Positions 53,241 to 62,307 are shown, counted from the stretch's first letter. The stretch is DNA of 64,000 nucleotides from Fervidobacterium gondwanense DSM 13020 (GCF_900143265.1 NZ_FRDJ01000001.1:248001-312000); one strand, 5' to 3'. The notes: generated from the sequence alone by a model not told the origin. Numbers and translations: made by a program.

Positions 53241-53585
53241 ATGCTTTACTACATCTCGTTTGTCCTCTTTGGCATAGGTCTTTATGGAATCATCTCCCAA
53301 AAGAACCTTTTTAAACAGCTTGTATCTTTGACAATAATTGATACCGCTGTCAATATTTTCATTGTCTCGCTCGGCTATCTCAAAGGTGCGGAGGCTCCTA
53401 TCTACTCTGTGATAACTCCTGTCGCAAATTTCGTTGATCCTCTCCCGCAAGCGCTCGTCCTTACAGCAATAGTTATCGGCGTTGGAACTTTAGCTCTTGG
53501 TGCAATGCTTTTAGTACACATCAACGAAGAATACGGCTCTGTTGACCCAGATGAAATTCGCGCAGCAAAGGAAGTGATAGAATGA
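53241..53585 (+). CDS. NuoK/MnhC-like membrane subunit
   Basis: 114 aa, three membrane helices. MnhC/NuoK pattern: IGLYGIISQKNLFKQLVSLTIIDTAVNIFIVSLGYL, then PLPQALVLTAIVIGVGTLALGAMLLV with the conserved DPLPQALVLTAIVI motif. Ends DEIRAAKEVIE. ATG after GGAGGGATAAG; overlaps the first antiporter-like gene as ATGA. Confidence 0.94.
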   Translation: MLYYISFVLFGIGLYGIISQKNLFKQLVSLTIIDTAVNIFIVSLGYLKGAEAPIYSVITPVANFVDPLPQALVLTAIVIGVGTLALGAMLLVHINEEYGSVDPDEIRAAKEVIE

Positions 53586-54958
53586 TTACTTTGCTAATTG
53601 CTGTCCCTCTTGCCCTCGCTTTTGCTACGGTAGCCTTTCCAAAGGCAAGCAAGTACATCTTACCAATCGCCCTTATATTTAATCTAGTTTTGCTTTTCGG
53701 ATTCTTGAAGCCAGGCACGTTGGTTCAAGTTGGTAATTGGCCCGCTGCTTATGGTATAGCACTTTTGCTTGATAATGTGAATTATCCATTCCTTTTATTC
53801 GTGAATATCCTTTTGCTTGCAATATCACTCACCGCAGATTTTAAAGAAAAGCATGGGATTTTGCTCCTTGTGCTTACAGCATCGTTAAATGGGCTGTTGC
53901 TCACAGGTGATTTCTTTAACTCATTTGTGTTCCTTGAAATCATATCCGCAATAGCTTACATACTTGCAGCTGAAAAGAAAAACTCTTATGCAGCGTTCAA
54001 GTACCTCATTTTCGGTGCTGTTGCAGGAACCCTTTATTTGATAGGTGCAGTAACAGTGTACGTCTATGCAGGTACTTTGAATATGGGATATGCAAGTTTC
54101 ATCGTTGCACCACAGTATATGGAAATTGCCGGCATTTTCATGCTCTTGGCTCTATTGATAGAGTTGAAAGTCCTTCCTCTTGGACTTTGGGCACCCGATG
54201 TGTATTCAAATGGTTCTTCTCTAACACCTGTTGTGCTCGGAACGGCTGTCACCGCTTCGATTTTCTACCTTTTCGCGAGGATTTTCTTTACAATAACACT
54301 TCCTGTCAGATTTGAATTGGTCTTCATCCTTTCAACGATTTCAATCATCGTAGCTCAGTTGGCTGCCTTAAAACAGAAAAATCTTGGAAGAGCACTTGCT
54401 TACATGGCAATAGCTGGTGCAAGCACGGTAGTGGCAGCACTGTCTGCCGCAGTTCATGGAGAGGATACACTACTTTCAGCTGCTTTCTTTTATCTCTTTG
54501 CCGATGTTGTATCAGTATTCGTGCTCTTCTCAATTTTCGCTTACTTGTCACACAAGGGCTTTAAAGGAAACACCACAGTAGGTTTGGCATTTACAATCGC
54601 TTCACTTTCGATAATAGGATTACCTCTCACAGCTGGATTCTGGGCGAAAATCAACCTACTTCAATCACTCTTTGAGATGAATAATTTAATTCTTCCTGCT
54701 GTATTATTAATTTCAACAGTCATAGAGGCTGGTTATCTCATCAAGTGGAACGTTGAGCTGTGGTACAAAGACCAAGAAGAACAAGAAGATGAAAGCTACA
54801 TACCATTTGGTACGCAGCTTGTTGTGCTACTCTTAGCTCTTGTACTTATCATCGTAGGTTTCATGCCACAGCTAATCACAGACAAGACTCACAGCATAGC
54901 TACGTCGTTAACAGATTTCAGAACCTACTTCGATACTCTCCTGAAAGGAGGTATGTGA
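53582..54958 (+). CDS. Antiporter-like subunit (MrpD/NuoL-N type), first copy
   Basis: 458 aa, about 13-14 membrane helices. It matches the proton- or ion-translocating subunits MrpA/MrpD/NuoL/M/N: LLTGDFFNSFVFLEIISAIAYILAAEKKNSYAAFKYLIFGAVAGTLYLIGA contains the TM5 glutamate and the following conserved helix. LLIELKVLPLGLWAPDVYSNGSSLTPVVLG contains the TM7 lysine and substrate loop. TAGFWAKINLLQSLF is the late discontinuous helix. Corresponds to MbxH. Start ATG overlaps the previous stop; the end overlaps the second copy's ribosome-binding site. Confidence 0.93.
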   Translation: MITLLIAVPLALAFATVAFPKASKYILPIALIFNLVLLFGFLKPGTLVQVGNWPAAYGIALLLDNVNYPFLLFVNILLLAISLTADFKEKHGILLLVLTASLNGLLLTGDFFNSFVFLEIISAIAYILAAEKKNSYAAFKYLIFGAVAGTLYLIGAVTVYVYAGTLNMGYASFIVAPQYMEIAGIFMLLALLIELKVLPLGLWAPDVYSNGSSLTPVVLGTAVTASIFYLFARIFFTITLPVRFELVFILSTISIIVAQLAALKQKNLGRALAYMAIAGASTVVAALSAAVHGEDTLLSAAFFYLFADVVSVFVLFSIFAYLSHKGFKGNTTVGLAFTIASLSIIGLPLTAGFWAKINLLQSLFEMNNLILPAVLLISTVIEAGYLIKWNVELWYKDQEEQEDESYIPFGTQLVVLLLALVLIIVGFMPQLITDKTHSIATSLTDFRTYFDTLLKGGM

Positions 54959-54960
54959 CA

Positions 54961-56775
54961 ATGCAAAATCTGATACTATACTTGGCTGTCGGAGCACTCG
55001 GAAGTTACTTACTTTCCAAAATAGCTAAGCAGATAGGGCCTGTTATATTGTTCGCTCTCTCGATATTCGCTTTGTACATCCTTTGGGGTATGCCAACAGG
55101 AACGGTTGAAGGACTATTTGGCCTTGAAGGTATGTTGAAATACACCGCTTTGGCAAAATACTTCTCAATAGTGTCGCTTATAGTATTTGCATCTTTCGGT
55201 TTCTTCAATATCTCGTGGATCAGCAAGACAAAAAATCCGAGTGCATTTAACGCTCTTTCGATACTCACATTACTTGGCACACTCGGTGTTTTCTTCTCTT
55301 CTAATTTACTCGCATTATACATATTCTGGGAAATCGCCGTTCTTGGTTCGTTGTTCATAGTGCCGATGGGAAAAGAGGAATCTCGTAAGGCAACTATATG
55401 GTATATCGTGATAAGCTCGATAGGTACATACATGTTCCTTTACGGAGTGTTCATGCTGTATGCAAAATATTCAACTTTTGACATATTTGAAATCGCTCAG
55501 TACTTGCCAAACGAATCACTTGGATTCAGATGGACAGTAGTACTTCTGATGCTTGGTGCTGGTATTGCAAAGAGCGGTATATTCCCGCTCCATACATGGC
55601 TGAGGAACGTGCACGGAAACGCACCCGATACGTTCAGTGCAGTACTTTCCGGTCAGCTTGTGAAGATGGGGTCTTACTTGCTCGCTCTGGTTTTAAGCGT
55701 ATTTCCAATCGCTAATATGTTCTCTGAATTTTACAATGGGATAAATATTCTCTCTTACTTGTTGGTCTGGCTTGGTAATATATCGATCCTCATAGGAACG
55801 CTTATGGCCATAAAGCAGAACGATATGAAGATGCTCATAGCGTACTCGACAGTGGCAAACGGTGGTTACATACTTATAGGTCTTGCCACGCTCCATCAAG
55901 TCGGATACGCAGGTGGACTCTTCCACGTTGTAAACCACGCCCTTGCCGCAACTATGATATTCCTTTCATTTGCGGCGGTTACATATAGAACAGGTACAAC
56001 CAAGATCGACGAACTCGGTGGATTAATCCACAGGATGCCGGTCACGTTCGTTACATATTTGGTGGGAATCATCTCGCTTGCAGGTATTCCACCAACAAGC
56101 GGATTCATATCAAAATGGATGATATTCCAAAGCTTAGTGTCAAAGGGTATGTTCGTAACAGAACTTTTCGTATTCGTTGGTAGCATCGGTTCGTTCTTGT
56201 ACGTTTTTAGGCCTCTTGCAGGCGTATTCCTCGGGCAATTGAAGAGTAAACACAAAGATGTTAAAGAAGTGCCAGTAATTATGCAAATTCCTATGATCAT
56301 CCTCACAGCTTTAACCGTGCTCTGGGGTATATTCCCGCAACAAGTTTTGACATGGATAACCGATGTACAGAAGGAATTTGGCATGAAGCCTTTTGAATTC
56401 GAAGGCACGGTCTTAAAGACAAGTTTGGGATACTGGGACACATGGGTAGTCTTCGTGATGTTTGCAGTCGGTTTCATAATCGCAGCAATAATCTACATAC
56501 TCATGCCAAAAGGCAAGAGGATACCGCTTGAAGATCAGTATACATCTGGTGAGTTCTTGCACAACTATGATCTGTACCATTATGCTGGTAAATTCTATGC
56601 CTTCCTCGAAAGAGAATACGAAGGTCATCCTTCATTCGAAGATTGGTACCTGTCTATAGTTAACGTGCTTAAGGCTATCGGAAAAGGTGTCGACTATCTT
56701 GCAAGACGCACAGCCTCGGCGTACCTTTTCTGGACTGCTTTGGTTGTTCTGTTGATAATGTGGTGGAGGTGGTAA
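54961..56775 (+). CDS. Antiporter-like subunit (MrpD/NuoL type), second copy
   Basis: 604 aa, about 14 helices plus a long C-terminal extension. SSNLLALYIFWEIAVLGSLFIV holds the TM5 glutamate; GAGIAKSGIFPLHTWLRNVHGNAPDTFSAVLSG is the TM7-8 signature; FHVVNHALAATMIFLSFAAVTY and SLAGIPPTSGFISKWMIF follow. The last 110 residues hold a cytoplasmic loop and a final helix (YLFWTALVVLLIMWWRW). Two such subunits side by side mark Mbx/Mbs-type complexes, not the single MbhH of Mbh. ATG at 54961 lies 8 bases after AGGAGGT; the GTG at 54955 is too close to it. Confidence 0.93.
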   Translation: MQNLILYLAVGALGSYLLSKIAKQIGPVILFALSIFALYILWGMPTGTVEGLFGLEGMLKYTALAKYFSIVSLIVFASFGFFNISWISKTKNPSAFNALSILTLLGTLGVFFSSNLLALYIFWEIAVLGSLFIVPMGKEESRKATIWYIVISSIGTYMFLYGVFMLYAKYSTFDIFEIAQYLPNESLGFRWTVVLLMLGAGIAKSGIFPLHTWLRNVHGNAPDTFSAVLSGQLVKMGSYLLALVLSVFPIANMFSEFYNGINILSYLLVWLGNISILIGTLMAIKQNDMKMLIAYSTVANGGYILIGLATLHQVGYAGGLFHVVNHALAATMIFLSFAAVTYRTGTTKIDELGGLIHRMPVTFVTYLVGIISLAGIPPTSGFISKWMIFQSLVSKGMFVTELFVFVGSIGSFLYVFRPLAGVFLGQLKSKHKDVKEVPVIMQIPMIILTALTVLWGIFPQQVLTWITDVQKEFGMKPFEFEGTVLKTSLGYWDTWVVFVMFAVGFIIAAIIYILMPKGKRIPLEDQYTSGEFLHNYDLYHYAGKFYAFLEREYEGHPSFEDWYLSIVNVLKAIGKGVDYLARRTASAYLFWTALVVLLIMWWRW

Positions 56776-56778
56776 GAC

Positions 56779-57666
56779 ATGGCTATGACGATAGCAAGAG
56801 TTGCAGGAGTATTGTTTACAGCCTTCTTCTTTGGCCTGACATTTGAGGGGCTTGGAAGAAAAATTACAGCGCGTATACAAAGAAGATACGGACCACCTTG
56901 GTATCAGAACTTTATAGACGTCTTCAAAACTTTGACAAAGCACGGATGGACTCATGGCTGGATATTTGACTTCGGCGTGCTTATGGCTCTCGGTGGAGTC
57001 ATTGCAACGCTCTCATTTGTTCCACTTGGAAACTTAGTTGCGTTCCCTGGATTGGATAATTTCTTCGTCATAGCTTACTTATTCACAGTCGGTGCACTCG
57101 GTATGGCGATGGGAATGGTTGGTACTGGCAACCCGTGGGCGTCCATAGGTGTGGCAAGAGCGCTAACACTCATGCTCGGTTACGAAGTGCCATATCTTAT
57201 AGTTATCACAACACTTATGTACTTCTACAAAACTGGAAACATATCAAACATCGTAGCAGCTCAGAATGGTACATGGAATCTCTTCAAATTCCCGATAGGT
57301 GCACTTGTGGCGTTCATATCGCTCCAAGGTATGCTCGGCAAAGAACCGTTCGAAGCACCGATAGCACCAGCTGAAATCGCATCCGGTCCTATGGTTGAGC
57401 TCTCAGCAAAATACATGGGATTGCTGATGCTCATGAATACATTCATGGAATTCGTCGAGATAAGCTTGTTCGTAGACTTCTTCCTTGGCGGCGGAAATTA
57501 CATAGAATTCTTGCTCAAATATTTCGTAGTCTGGGCTCTTGCAGTAATGATTTCAACGGTGCTCCCAAGATTTAGGATAGAACAAGCCGTTGCGTTTTAC
57601 TGGACTGTACCAATCCTGCTTGCATTCTTGCAGGTTTTCTTAGTAGTCAATGGCTGGGTGTTTTGA
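56779..57666 (+). CDS. NuoH/MbhM-like membrane anchor subunit
   Basis: 295 aa, eight membrane helices. Signature of complex I subunit H: TFEGLGRKITARIQRRYGPPWYQNFIDVFKTLTK near the N-terminus (the quinone-site RIQRRxGP region), and EPFEAPIAPAEIASGPMVELSAKYMGLLML (the EAEQE-like acidic loop, here PFEAPIAPAEIASGP). It connects the membrane arm to the peripheral NuoB/D-like module. ATG at 56779, three bases after the previous stop, with GTGGAGGTGG upstream. Confidence 0.94.
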   Translation: MAMTIARVAGVLFTAFFFGLTFEGLGRKITARIQRRYGPPWYQNFIDVFKTLTKHGWTHGWIFDFGVLMALGGVIATLSFVPLGNLVAFPGLDNFFVIAYLFTVGALGMAMGMVGTGNPWASIGVARALTLMLGYEVPYLIVITTLMYFYKTGNISNIVAAQNGTWNLFKFPIGALVAFISLQGMLGKEPFEAPIAPAEIASGPMVELSAKYMGLLMLMNTFMEFVEISLFVDFFLGGGNYIEFLLKYFVVWALAVMISTVLPRFRIEQAVAFYWTVPILLAFLQVFLVVNGWVF

Positions 57667-57701
57667 TAATTACTGAGTAGATGTGTGCGGAGGTGAAATT
57701 G

Positions 57702-58247
57702 ATGGCTCAGATAGATGAAAGAAGCGTGTGGGAAAAGATAGCAGACCAACTCAGAAGCAGATCCATGTGGATGCTCCATTATTGTACTGGTTGTGGTGCT
57801 GTAGAGTTGCCACCTTCCATGACCTCAAGGTTCGACATGGAAAGACTTGGCATGGGACCTATGGCAACGCCAAGACAAGCGGATATATTCTTGATAACAG
57901 GATATCTCAGCGCAAAAACACTTAGAAGGGTAATTTACACATACGAAAAGATGGCAGATCCAAAGTACGTAATCGGATTTGGCTCGTGTACTATCAACGG
58001 CGGTATATATTATGATTCTTATTCAACGATAAACAGGTTAGACTACTACCTTCCTGTCGATTTGTACATCGCAGGTTGTATGCCAAGACCGGAAGCCATT
58101 TTGAACGCATTTAACACACTTATGGAAATGATTAGAAAAGGCGAAGCGAACGGCTGGAAGAAGTACAAGGAAAATTACGAGTGGTACAAACAGAATCAAC
58201 TGCGCAGTCTCGGTGAGGTGATCGTCCATGACCAATTCCACGAATAA
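57702..58247 (+). CDS. NuoB/MbhJ-like [4Fe-4S] subunit
   Basis: 181 aa. Holds the proximal cluster nearest the catalytic site. Four cysteines match the NuoB/hydrogenase small subunit pattern: C28 and C31 (YCTGCGAVE), C96 (GFGSCTI) and C126 (AGCMPRPEA). The conserved GMGPMATPRQADIFLITG strand is present. The spacing CxxC differs from the adjacent CC of NuoB, as in hydrogenase-type small subunits. ATG at 57702 is 6 bases after GGAGGTG, with the seven upstream codons ignored. Overlaps the NuoC-like gene by 20 bases. Confidence 0.95.
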   Translation: MAQIDERSVWEKIADQLRSRSMWMLHYCTGCGAVELPPSMTSRFDMERLGMGPMATPRQADIFLITGYLSAKTLRRVIYTYEKMADPKYVIGFGSCTINGGIYYDSYSTINRLDYYLPVDLYIAGCMPRPEAILNAFNTLMEMIRKGEANGWKKYKENYEWYKQNQLRSLGEVIVHDQFHE

Positions 58248-58788
58248 TGTGGCTAATGTTTCTGAAGTAATCGAAAAAGCAAAGAGTCTTTTCAATATCG
58301 AAGTAGAGCAGATAGATGCAAAGCAGTACAAATTTGTAGCAGCAAACGACAAAACGATACCTCTTTTGGCTCACTTAAAGGAAGCAGGATATTCGCATCT
58401 ATCAATACTAACTTGCGTTGACTGGATAGAAGAAAAGAAATTCGAGCTTGTGTATATTTTATTCAACTGGTCGAATGGGGTAACTTTCCTCGTCTCAACG
58501 TTCGTTGATAGGGACAAGCCGATATTCTACACAGTCAAAGATATGTGGCCTGTAGCTGAGTACTATGAACGAGACGTGCACGAGTTCTTCGGTGTTGAGT
58601 TCGAAGGAAATGAAAGGTGCAAGTTGCCGATGATTTTAGAAGTCTGGAACGATTTACCACCTCTCAGAAAAGACTTTGACCCTCTGAAATATTCAAAAGA
58701 TCACTATCCAGACAGGATGTACGAAAAAGACGTTATTCACGAAGCAAAGATAATAAGGGAAGATATAAGAGGTGATATAAATGGGTGA
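58228..58788 (+). CDS. NuoC/MbhK-like subunit
   Basis: 186 aa. About 80 N-terminal residues are variable; the core YSHLSILTCVDWIEEKKFELVYILFNW and the 30-kDa subunit signature VKDMWPVAEYYERDVHEFFGVEFEGNERCKLPMILEVWNDLPPLRKDFDP are clear. It packs against NuoD. ATG at 58228 with GGTGATCGTCC upstream; its end overlaps the NuoD-like start by 8 bases. Confidence 0.94.
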   Translation: MTNSTNNVANVSEVIEKAKSLFNIEVEQIDAKQYKFVAANDKTIPLLAHLKEAGYSHLSILTCVDWIEEKKFELVYILFNWSNGVTFLVSTFVDRDKPIFYTVKDMWPVAEYYERDVHEFFGVEFEGNERCKLPMILEVWNDLPPLRKDFDPLKYSKDHYPDRMYEKDVIHEAKIIREDIRGDING

Positions 58789-59884
58789 AGTAAAACTGTT
58801 TTTTGGTCCAAATCACCCTGGTATGCACGGTAATTTCAGCGTGCATATGTACGTTGAAGGTGACATCGTTGTAAAGGCAAGACCGCTTCCAGGATTTTTG
58901 CACAGAGGTTTTGAAAAACTCATGGAAAGAAGGCTTTGGTATCAGAACCTTGCACTTATTCCAAGGATATGCGTTCCAGAACCAGACATCAACGAAGCAT
59001 GTTATGCTATGGCTATAGAGAAGATAGCAAAAGTAGAAGTACCAGAAAGGGCTCAATGGATAAGGATGTTGGTGCTTGAACTTGCAAGGATAGCAAACCA
59101 TCTGTGGTCATTCGGTGGTATCGGTGGACCAACTGGCATGTACACGAGCATGTTCTGGTCAGTGAGCGATAGAGATAAAGTCCTCGATATATTTGAGGAA
59201 CTTTCTGGCGCAAGGATTTACCACATGTATATAATCCCTGGCGGTGTGAGAAAAGACCTCCCACCGAGACTTGAAGAGAAGATACATCAATTGATGGATT
59301 ATCTCGAAGAAAGAATGCCGGAATATGAGACGTTTATACTAAAGAACAGAATACTCCACACACGTCTAAGAGGAATAGCCAAAATTGATACGGAAACGTG
59401 TTTGAAGCTCGGTGTTACCGGTATCGGACTGCGCGCAACCGGTGTGCCGTATGATATACGAAAAATCGACCCGTACCTGTTCTACGACAAAGTGGAATTC
59501 GAAGTGCCAACGGCAACTGAAGGAGATGCGTTGGCAAGAATCAGCCTGAAACCAAAAGAAATTAGGCAGAGTATAAGAATTATCAGGCAAGTGCTTGAGA
59601 AAATGCCATCAGGACCTGTGAATACGAAGATATCTGATGGTAGTGGTTTGAGAATAAGAGTTCCAAAAGGCATGGCATACGCAAGGGTCGAATCAACACG
59701 CGGTGAATACGGCTACTTGGTTGTTTCAAATGGCGGAGAAACGCCTTACCGCGTAGCTGTTAGGGGAGCATCTTATCCTCAAGGACTGTACGGTGTTGAG
59801 CACCTATTGCCCGGTACGCGAATAGATGACGTTCCAATCTGGCTTGACACTATGGGTGTTTGCGCACCTGAAATCGATCGATAA
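58781..59884 (+). CDS. NuoD/MbxL-like catalytic subunit lacking two Ni ligands
   Basis: 367 aa, homologous to NuoD and the large subunit of group 4 [NiFe] hydrogenases. FFGPNHPGMHGNFSVHMYVEGD and GFLHRGFEKLMERR are typical. The N-terminal Ni site RxCxxC reads R-I-C64-V-P-E67, and the C-terminal DPCxxC reads D-T-M358-G-V-C361. One cysteine of each pair is kept and the other lost. That is the state reported for Mbx/Mbs of Pyrococcus and argues against hydrogenase activity. It also lacks a cleavable C-terminal peptide: only six residues follow C361. ATG at 58781 after GAGGTGATATAA. Confidence 0.94.
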   Translation: MGEVKLFFGPNHPGMHGNFSVHMYVEGDIVVKARPLPGFLHRGFEKLMERRLWYQNLALIPRICVPEPDINEACYAMAIEKIAKVEVPERAQWIRMLVLELARIANHLWSFGGIGGPTGMYTSMFWSVSDRDKVLDIFEELSGARIYHMYIIPGGVRKDLPPRLEEKIHQLMDYLEERMPEYETFILKNRILHTRLRGIAKIDTETCLKLGVTGIGLRATGVPYDIRKIDPYLFYDKVEFEVPTATEGDALARISLKPKEIRQSIRIIRQVLEKMPSGPVNTKISDGSGLRIRVPKGMAYARVESTRGEYGYLVVSNGGETPYRVAVRGASYPQGLYGVEHLLPGTRIDDVPIWLDTMGVCAPEIDR

Positions 59885-59900
59885 TCGGGAGGTGCTGATG

Positions 59901-61766
59901 ATGGAAATCAAAGATAAAGGACCTCAGAAGAGCTTCTTCGCTCCACTGCTTGGTTGGAAGAACCTGTTTGAAAAGCCAGTTACAATTAAAGTGCCAAAGG
60001 TGTATAGAGAAGCAGCACCAAGGTACAGGGGTTTTCACATAAATGACTGGGAGAAATGTATCGGTTGTGGCACTTGTGCGAAGATATGTCCAACGGATGC
60101 AATAACGATGGTCGAAGTACCAGATATGAAAGAAGAATACGGAATGAAACCTCAGAGGCCATCTATAGACTATGGAAGATGTAGCTTCTGTGCGATGTGT
60201 GTCGATATATGTACAACTGGCTCGTTGCAGATGACAAGAGAATATATCTTCGTCTCTCCAAATCCAGAGGATTTCTATTATGCACCAACCGAGAAGGGTA
60301 TATTGAAGAAAGAGCCTGAGGAAATAAAGGTTGGCTGGACAAGGGACGAGGATAGCGAATTGCTTGATCTTGACAGGATCGTTCCAGAGCATATGCCAGC
60401 TGAAGAGAGATCTAACTCCTTTGTCGAATTTGTTAAGGCATACAGTAAAGAACAAGCAATCGCCGAGGCTGCAAGATGTGTCGAGTGTGCGATATGTGTG
60501 GACAGATGTCCCGAACACATGCAGATACCACAATACATTAAGGCCATCTGGAAAGACGATTTGCAGGATGCACTGAAATGGCTCCTCAAAGGCGTTGAAG
60601 ACCAGAAGAACTTTGGTGCAAACCCGTTCTCAGGAGTATGTGGAAGAGTTTGTACGCACAGATGTGAGGAAGTATGTTCTATCGGACACAGAGGTGAAGC
60701 AATAGCAATAAGGTGGCTGAAAAGGTACATAACAGACAACGTTCCTGCAGAAAAATGGCACGAGATTGTCAAATTTGATTCACCAAAGCAGAACAAGAAG
60801 GTAGCGATCGTTGGTAGCGGTCCTGCCGGCCTTTCGGCTGCGTACTTCCTATCATCGATGGGTTATGAGGTTGATGTTTACGAAGCGATGAACAGGCCAG
60901 GCGGCGTGATGAGATACGGAATACCAAGATACAGATTACCAGATGAAGCGCTCGATAAAGATATCGCATTTATAGAATCACTGGGTGTAAGAATACTGAC
61001 AGGTGTAGCTGTTGGAAAGGACATAACATTTGAAGAGCTCAAAAACAGATACGATGCGATATTTATATCGACTGGTTTGACGCTTGGCAGATCGACAAAA
61101 ATTCCAGGTTCCGACCATCCAAATGTCGTCCAAGCTCTGCCTCTTTTAAGAGAAATAAGGGACTATTTGAGAGGCGAAGGATCCGAGCCAAAGATAGCCA
61201 AGCGTGTTGTGGTCATTGGTGGTGGTAATGTCGCGATGGACATTGCAAGGAGTATGGCAAGACTCCAGAAGATGAAATTTGGAGAAGTTCATGTCACGGT
61301 CACGTGTCTTGAGAGAACACACGAAGAAATGCCAGCCGATATGGAAGAAATAGAAGAAGCAATTGAAGAAGGTGTCAAAATCTGCCCAGGCTGGGGTCCA
61401 AGAAAGGTTATCTTCGATGACAAAGACAACATCAAAGGAATTGAATGTGTGAAGTGTACAGAAGTGTTTGACGAGAACAAAAGGTTTAACCCGAAATTCG
61501 ACGAATCCCAATTGCAATACTACGATGGCGACATGATAATCGAAGCGATCGGTCAGGCACCAGATTATTCGTACTTGCCAGAAGAATGGAAGCAGAAGAT
61601 ACAGTTCGTCGGTCCAAGAATTTTGACAAACAATTTAAGACAAACTGCTATTCCATGGCTATTCGCAGGTGGTGACATCGTAAACGGTCCTGATATAATC
61701 CACGGTGTTGCTGACGGATACTGGGCTGCACGCGGTATTGACCAGTACCTAAGAGAACAAAAATAA
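59901..61766 (+). CDS. NuoI-like ferredoxin module fused to GltD/NfnB-type flavoprotein
   Basis: 621 aa. Residues 1-about 150 are a NuoI/MbxN-like subunit with two [4Fe-4S] motifs: C53-C56-C59-C63 (CIGCGTCAKICP) and C94-C97-C100-C104. From about 175 a GltD/NfnB-type unit begins: C193-C196-C199-C203, a second cysteine set CGRVCTHRCEEVC, the FAD fold VGSGPAGLSAAYF (Gly305 region), GRSTKIPG, and the NAD(P) fold IGGGNVAMDIARSM (Gly440 region), ending GDIVNGPDIIHGVADGYWAARGI. Thus the membrane complex carries its own pyridine nucleotide site. ATG 59901, 6 bases after GGAGGTG; ATG 59898 is possible. Confidence 0.93.
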   Translation: MEIKDKGPQKSFFAPLLGWKNLFEKPVTIKVPKVYREAAPRYRGFHINDWEKCIGCGTCAKICPTDAITMVEVPDMKEEYGMKPQRPSIDYGRCSFCAMCVDICTTGSLQMTREYIFVSPNPEDFYYAPTEKGILKKEPEEIKVGWTRDEDSELLDLDRIVPEHMPAEERSNSFVEFVKAYSKEQAIAEAARCVECAICVDRCPEHMQIPQYIKAIWKDDLQDALKWLLKGVEDQKNFGANPFSGVCGRVCTHRCEEVCSIGHRGEAIAIRWLKRYITDNVPAEKWHEIVKFDSPKQNKKVAIVGSGPAGLSAAYFLSSMGYEVDVYEAMNRPGGVMRYGIPRYRLPDEALDKDIAFIESLGVRILTGVAVGKDITFEELKNRYDAIFISTGLTLGRSTKIPGSDHPNVVQALPLLREIRDYLRGEGSEPKIAKRVVVIGGGNVAMDIARSMARLQKMKFGEVHVTVTCLERTHEEMPADMEEIEEAIEEGVKICPGWGPRKVIFDDKDNIKGIECVKCTEVFDENKRFNPKFDESQLQYYDGDMIIEAIGQAPDYSYLPEEWKQKIQFVGPRILTNNLRQTAIPWLFAGGDIVNGPDIIHGVADGYWAARGIDQYLREQK

Positions 61767-61797
61767 CAAGGCACGTAAATATGAAAGGGGGGGCAGT

Positions 61798-62283
61798 ATG
61801 TACGACATATTGAAACTCGCAGAGCAGTTTGAAATAGAGGGCTATAAATTCTACACCGCAAAAAAAGAAGAAGTGAAAAGCAAACATGTCTCAGACATCT
61901 TTGACTACCTTGCGCAGATGGAAAAAGAGCATACGGAATTCATAAGAAGACTTGTAAAGACACTTGAAGAAGGCAGGGAAGTCGAGGCAATCGAGATGCA
62001 AGACTCAAGCTATTTCAAATCAAGATACGAAGGTCAAAAGATTCAAGAAACATCACAAGAAGACGATATTGCAGATTTGGCTGTTCTCAGGATGGCTTAC
62101 CTTATAGAAAAAGATTTCATGGAATTCTATAAGAAAGCTGCTGATAATGAGAAAAATGAAAGTGTCAGGAAGGTGTTGGTGCTCTTGCAAGATTGGGAAG
62201 AAGGTCATAAGAGAATTATAGAAGAGCAGATGAAGGCGATAATTGAAAGGAACAATCTTGAATTGGGATTTTATCCATTTTAG
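61798..62283 (+). CDS. Ferritin-like (erythrin-type) diiron protein
   Basis: 161 aa, four-helix bundle. Diiron ligands fit two ExxH-type repeats: Glu in FEIEGYKFY (about 13), EKEHTEF (about 41-47), EKDFMEFY (about 105-112) and EEGHKRI (about 138-144). It resembles the erythrin domain of rubrerythrin but has no rubredoxin cysteines. Likely role: peroxide reduction or iron handling. It lies 31 bases after the flavoprotein fusion, with AAAGGGGGGG before its ATG, and is the last gene of the operon, which would link it to protection of the Fe-S complex. Confidence 0.85.
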   Translation: MYDILKLAEQFEIEGYKFYTAKKEEVKSKHVSDIFDYLAQMEKEHTEFIRRLVKTLEEGREVEAIEMQDSSYFKSRYEGQKIQETSQEDDIADLAVLRMAYLIEKDFMEFYKKAADNEKNESVRKVLVLLQDWEEGHKRIIEEQMKAIIERNNLELGFYPF

Positions 62284-62307
62284 TTTAAAACTCAAAATTG
62301 ATTTGTT

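Noticed and set aside
58781-59884. [NiFe] hydrogenase large subunit
   Set aside because: Only one cysteine of each nickel-binding CxxC pair is present, and no C-terminal processing peptide follows.
60278-60796. 172-codon minus-strand frame with many cysteines and histidines
   Set aside because: Antisense to the Fe-S flavoprotein fusion; composition is explained by the opposite strand.
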